The position numbers and the translations under genes were made by a program. From Sphingomonas leidyi (GTDB taxonomy: Bacteria > Pseudomonadota > Alphaproteobacteria > Sphingomonadales > Sphingomonadaceae), in contig NZ_JAASQV010000001.1 in assembly GCF_011761945.1 (NCBI RefSeq), positions 372,001-436,000 on the forward strand: a stretch of 64,000 nt of DNA, given 5' to 3'. Shown here one piece after another: positions 63,101 to 64,000 of the stretch. Numbering within the stretch: the stretch's first letter is position 1; every line of letters begins with the position of its first letter. A model generated the notes under the pieces. That model did no database searches, had not been told where the DNA came from, and was given only the letters and a program-made list of their open reading frames with translations.

Positions 63101-64000
63101 CTCCAGGGCAATCGATTCGGCACCTTCAACGCCCAGTCGAGCGGCGGCGGCACGATCCGCCTGAACAATGCGAACAGCGCGGCGCTGAACCTCGGCCTCA
63201 CCACTTCGGGCAGCGCCGCCGTCACCACCGCCGGCGCGCTGAGTTCGAGCGGCATCACCGTCGACAGCCTGTCGGCGAGCGCCAACGCGATCGACCTGAC
63301 CAGCAATGTGAACGTCAACAGGTTCACCGGGCTCGCCGCGGCGGGCGGGGACATTCGCGTCACGGTGGCCCATGGTTTCACGATCGAGGGCGACGTCACC
63401 GCCAGCAAGGCGACCGGGAAGATAATCGACCTCTGGGCGAATGGCGGCGCGATCACCCAGACCACCGGCACGATCTCCGCCTATGGCGTGACGCTGCGCG
63501 CCACCGGCAACGTGACGCAGGCCAGCGACGGCAAGGTCGATGCCAATGCCACCACGCTGGGCGGTGCCAACCTGTATCTGACGGGTGCCAACAGGTTCGG
63601 CCTCGGCACGGCAACCGCCATTGATTCGGCCGGCACGGTGCAGCTGCGGGGCGACGGGCTGTACCTGCAGTTCCTCAACCCGGCGGGCAACGTCACGCTC
63701 ACCGCGACGGCCGGCGACATCCAGCTCACCAGCGACGGACTCACGGCCAGCTCGCTGACCGCGAACGCCAGCGGCGCGATCCAGATGTCCAACGGCACCA
63801 GCCATGTCGGGACGATCCACGGGCTGAGCGGAACCAACATCAGCTTCACCGGCGACGCCTTCACCATCGACGGCGATATCACGGCCGACGCCGCCACTGG
63901 CATCGTCAGCCTGACGGCGGACAGCGGGAACCTCAGCCAGGCGGCGGGCACGATCTCGGGCGCCTATGTGAGCCTGACGTCGAACAACAGCTCGGTGCTG
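57194..64000 (+). CDS. Two-partner secretion exoprotein (TpsA, filamentous-haemagglutinin-like), 3' end outside window
   Basis: At least 2269 residues, open to the last base. ATG 57194 is chosen because GAGGG (57181-57185) is 8 bases before it; ATG 57188 in the same frame is too close. A signal peptide ends near APAQAQ. The N-terminal secretion (TPS) domain reads NIWIYNANGVVIGANARI near residue 122, the NPNG-type motif recognised by TpsB. Beyond about 300, the protein is a beta-helix of loosely repeated units with G(D/N)I.L, GA(I/L).Q..G.I and NLGN / NFG.L motifs. It would be secreted or displayed at the surface for adhesion, aggregation or contact inhibition; no toxin domain is visible, since the C-terminus is missing. 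Confidence 0.92.
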   Translation, partial: MSAPRRRSRLFTTSAFGTLALAALWAAPAQAQLVQGATPAQSNGTGPTIDQSVPNTTTVTLGGSRTVIDWDKFDINGGDTANFVFANRSDIVLNRVGGAASTINGNLNGTIGSAGGTAGGNIWIYNANGVVIGANARISTGGLLVTTAAIDRATDSSAGGFLDGSSTQFGFTGASSDAGITVRNGAQITSHGGAIALVSTSVTTEAGSSISAQDGGNVLYGAAAKYKISFRPTGADDLDLLSFEVASGADGTASTANGGDLLSLGGNTSGNRVFAALVSKTNVFSRLLSTGTVTASTAALDETGAIILTTNHNIVNGAAAATAVANNGGADLGLANAGSLTAPAITVRSSDSITGGGGITAAGGAVDLAAENGVLWLDSAAITAGTLNARAGASLKLTGGSNQIDKVTGLTSGDYISLYSYSGTGTEIAGDIVAPGNVNLNVGGASGSGVIRAAYAELSGDGAYNLDTATTLDFVYAINHDLTVNSTGDLNIALTGTANNLGNRVFLNAANGAIHQSAGTGVLNGTVIAGARDGIDLTQNNLFSQVFVSSLTGATIDVKGVNSFDIGGLTTGVINVTSGGTVGAGSGSNIGTLNINAAAININQAALGAVNFGNLTATSGDIAIATDSTVSFSGAVTAASGHDVSITSNLGAINQTAGTIRGRQVHMSAGGSIVQGQSATITSTGMSTDSFVAGDDLILAGANNMGLWGLTLGWGSGSDVTLRSANRIYFDGGATPIGTLTLIADNGNIQQGSVAFTANTLIASATQSIELGTSQNNSIAHLGNISSSTGDVSLRMGANTPVSIDGTISSATKVLFTARGAVTGSGTIAAPQTYLDTQSGGTINIAGSTTLIGLGTGGGDLTVNATGGLAVNTTVAGNNRAITLNAAGGDILQTGGSVVAVSLLTLNASGDIDFGAGSYMSGVIAGSTGGGDITLRNAGSTNLAVNTTGAVTLLGDSYDMSGGGHAGSLTATLGGDLTLDMGSVGSFGALSAGGDLSIALDGDIRLTDTVTAGNSLLLNSRNGAIVQTGGTISLGTGFVFQAATGIDLNQTGNHLGNHLGTSSVIGANGSNVVIRGDWVNAGFSGVFGDVSLYAESGDVVVNPGLVANSITAEAAGDVGIGSQFGKADVTTYHQLLGTHVTVWNDGDFTVDGDVGRAGGVVTLIAANGTLTQAAGTIFGSDISLRATNSVLQSSAASVQADIGGVFLGDSGADLKLLGTNRLEFNSFNWGANATVTIRSLGDLHFDTVGTNPSNPAIGALTLISDTGNVDQWGSFNAASLNVQAHGDITLYDQYSGTANKVGSVTGLTSATGSISFKEDNGFTIDGNISAAAGNVSLSSGGAIETYSGKLSLGGTLAVTAGGDVSFDVAGNIRLGAVDTTVGSGGKFYLGSDSGIVLTGAVNTGTHDLILFTNGGAITRNGGTVSNSFPATTYATASGGIDLAGAGGVNIWATSTGGGGIHLSGDSYIGFSVNTTGDVTIDSAASVGNSGDVIAHSLGINAGNGISVYGSSATVNVGSYRYLTTAAGQLEIQTPGDIHLDGDVTVGASGNADWIHLQSTSGSILQNSGKIAGGYAITLDAAQSITQNTGAQVISNGPGGFYFTGTDVILPGANQIDAISSYTVSHDFTLRNAGDIQLWGNTVTSTGDWNLTSDNGSISGVILAHKLTATATNGFIRFNDGNSELTELGALTAKSTGGDNDVYIYSNTLLNLTGNITAGGVKLYAASGINQIGGVITADRLWTGTSGSLLLGGANNFGTLTEAFHPNGGTVTIRNRGDITLPGAQNSFGTLTLISDQGKISQTDAITVATLVAQAATGIDLSNASNNFTTLNGLVTTAGDIRIGDTGGFAIEGDISAATGTVALASTGVGGITTGTTTVGSIVTPHGKIDADTLTVNGFSATLYAKDDIKLGNSSVSNGLTITADHDLDLAGTINASASLIAKTGAITQSGGSWNSGVFGAASAAGDITLLQGNRFGTFNAQSSGGGTIRLNNANSAALNLGLTTSGSAAVTTAGALSSSGITVDSLSASANAIDLTSNVNVNRFTGLAAAGGDIRVTVAHGFTIEGDVTASKATGKIIDLWANGGAITQTTGTISAYGVTLRATGNVTQASDGKVDANATTLGGANLYLTGANRFGLGTATAIDSAGTVQLRGDGLYLQFLNPAGNVTLTATAGDIQLTSDGLTASSLTANASGAIQMSNGTSHVGTIHGLSGTNISFTGDAFTIDGDITADAATGIVSLTADSGNLSQAAGTISGAYVSLTSNNSSVL

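Noticed and set aside
58445..63820. Long minus-strand open frames opposite tpsA (about 0.7 kb to 2.2 kb)
   Set aside because: They are mirror images of the Gly/Asn/Thr repeats of the secreted protein, without ribosome binding sites or domains.

Overview
This is a GC-rich window of chromosomal DNA from an alphaproteobacterium, most likely Sphingomonas or a close relative in the Sphingomonadaceae. The evidence is the gene content and order: aroA-cmk-rpsA-ihfB with a TIGR02300 gene beside tRNA-Ala; a DUF1476 (ATP synthase zeta-like)-bolA-monothiol glutaredoxin cluster; BlaI with an M56 peptidase; STN-type TonB receptors under FecI/FecR; and a class II-like EPSP synthase. I see no phage, insertion sequence, integrase or CRISPR array. 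Genus assignment is inference.

Layout. 0-6 kb: a truncated TPP enzyme, a GST, DUF1294, a small outer-membrane barrel, then a 3-oxoacid CoA-transferase operon whose two subunits are separated by a HAD acid-phosphatase lipoprotein and a DUF5076 protein. 6-13.5 kb: an SDR dehydratase/epimerase, a dihaem cytochrome c, leuC-(38-residue ORF)-leuD-quinone oxidoreductase, a secreted unknown, and DUF1476-bolA-grxD. 13.5-24.8 kb: a 0.55 kb gap with two long stem-loops, a blaI-M56 pair behind a double-dyad operator, an MBL hydrolase with DUF4230, NAD synthesis (nadA, nadC) around an opposing PhyH dioxygenase, RNase T2, and DUF4112 with a solute-binding lipoprotein. 24.8-31.3 kb: tRNA-Leu(TAA) and the conserved block ihfB-rpsA-cmk-aroA on the minus strand, then TIGR02300 and tRNA-Ala(GGC).

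31.4-64 kb is the accessory, surface-oriented half. It holds TetR with a divergent glycosyltransferase; a 2547-residue autotransporter; an ECF sigma/FecR/M28 peptidase operon facing a 1058-residue STN-TonB receptor; DUF4142 and DUF3597; an EpsC-type serine acetyltransferase overlapping a class I glutamine-amidotransferase-like hydrolase; a 7TMR-DISM-type histidine kinase with a NarL/LuxR response regulator; an orphan LuxR regulator; and a two-partner secretion pair (TpsB, then a TpsA of more than 2260 residues that runs off the window).

How the parts connect. The ECF/FecR operon and the STN receptor look like one cell-surface signalling and uptake unit with a secreted peptidase. The LuxR gene and the tpsBA operon share a 35-bp promoter block with identical internal spacing, so they probably form one regulon. 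Two copies of a ~91-94 bp intergenic palindromic element lie in two convergent gene junctions, where their CTAG ends supply the stop codon of a flanking gene.
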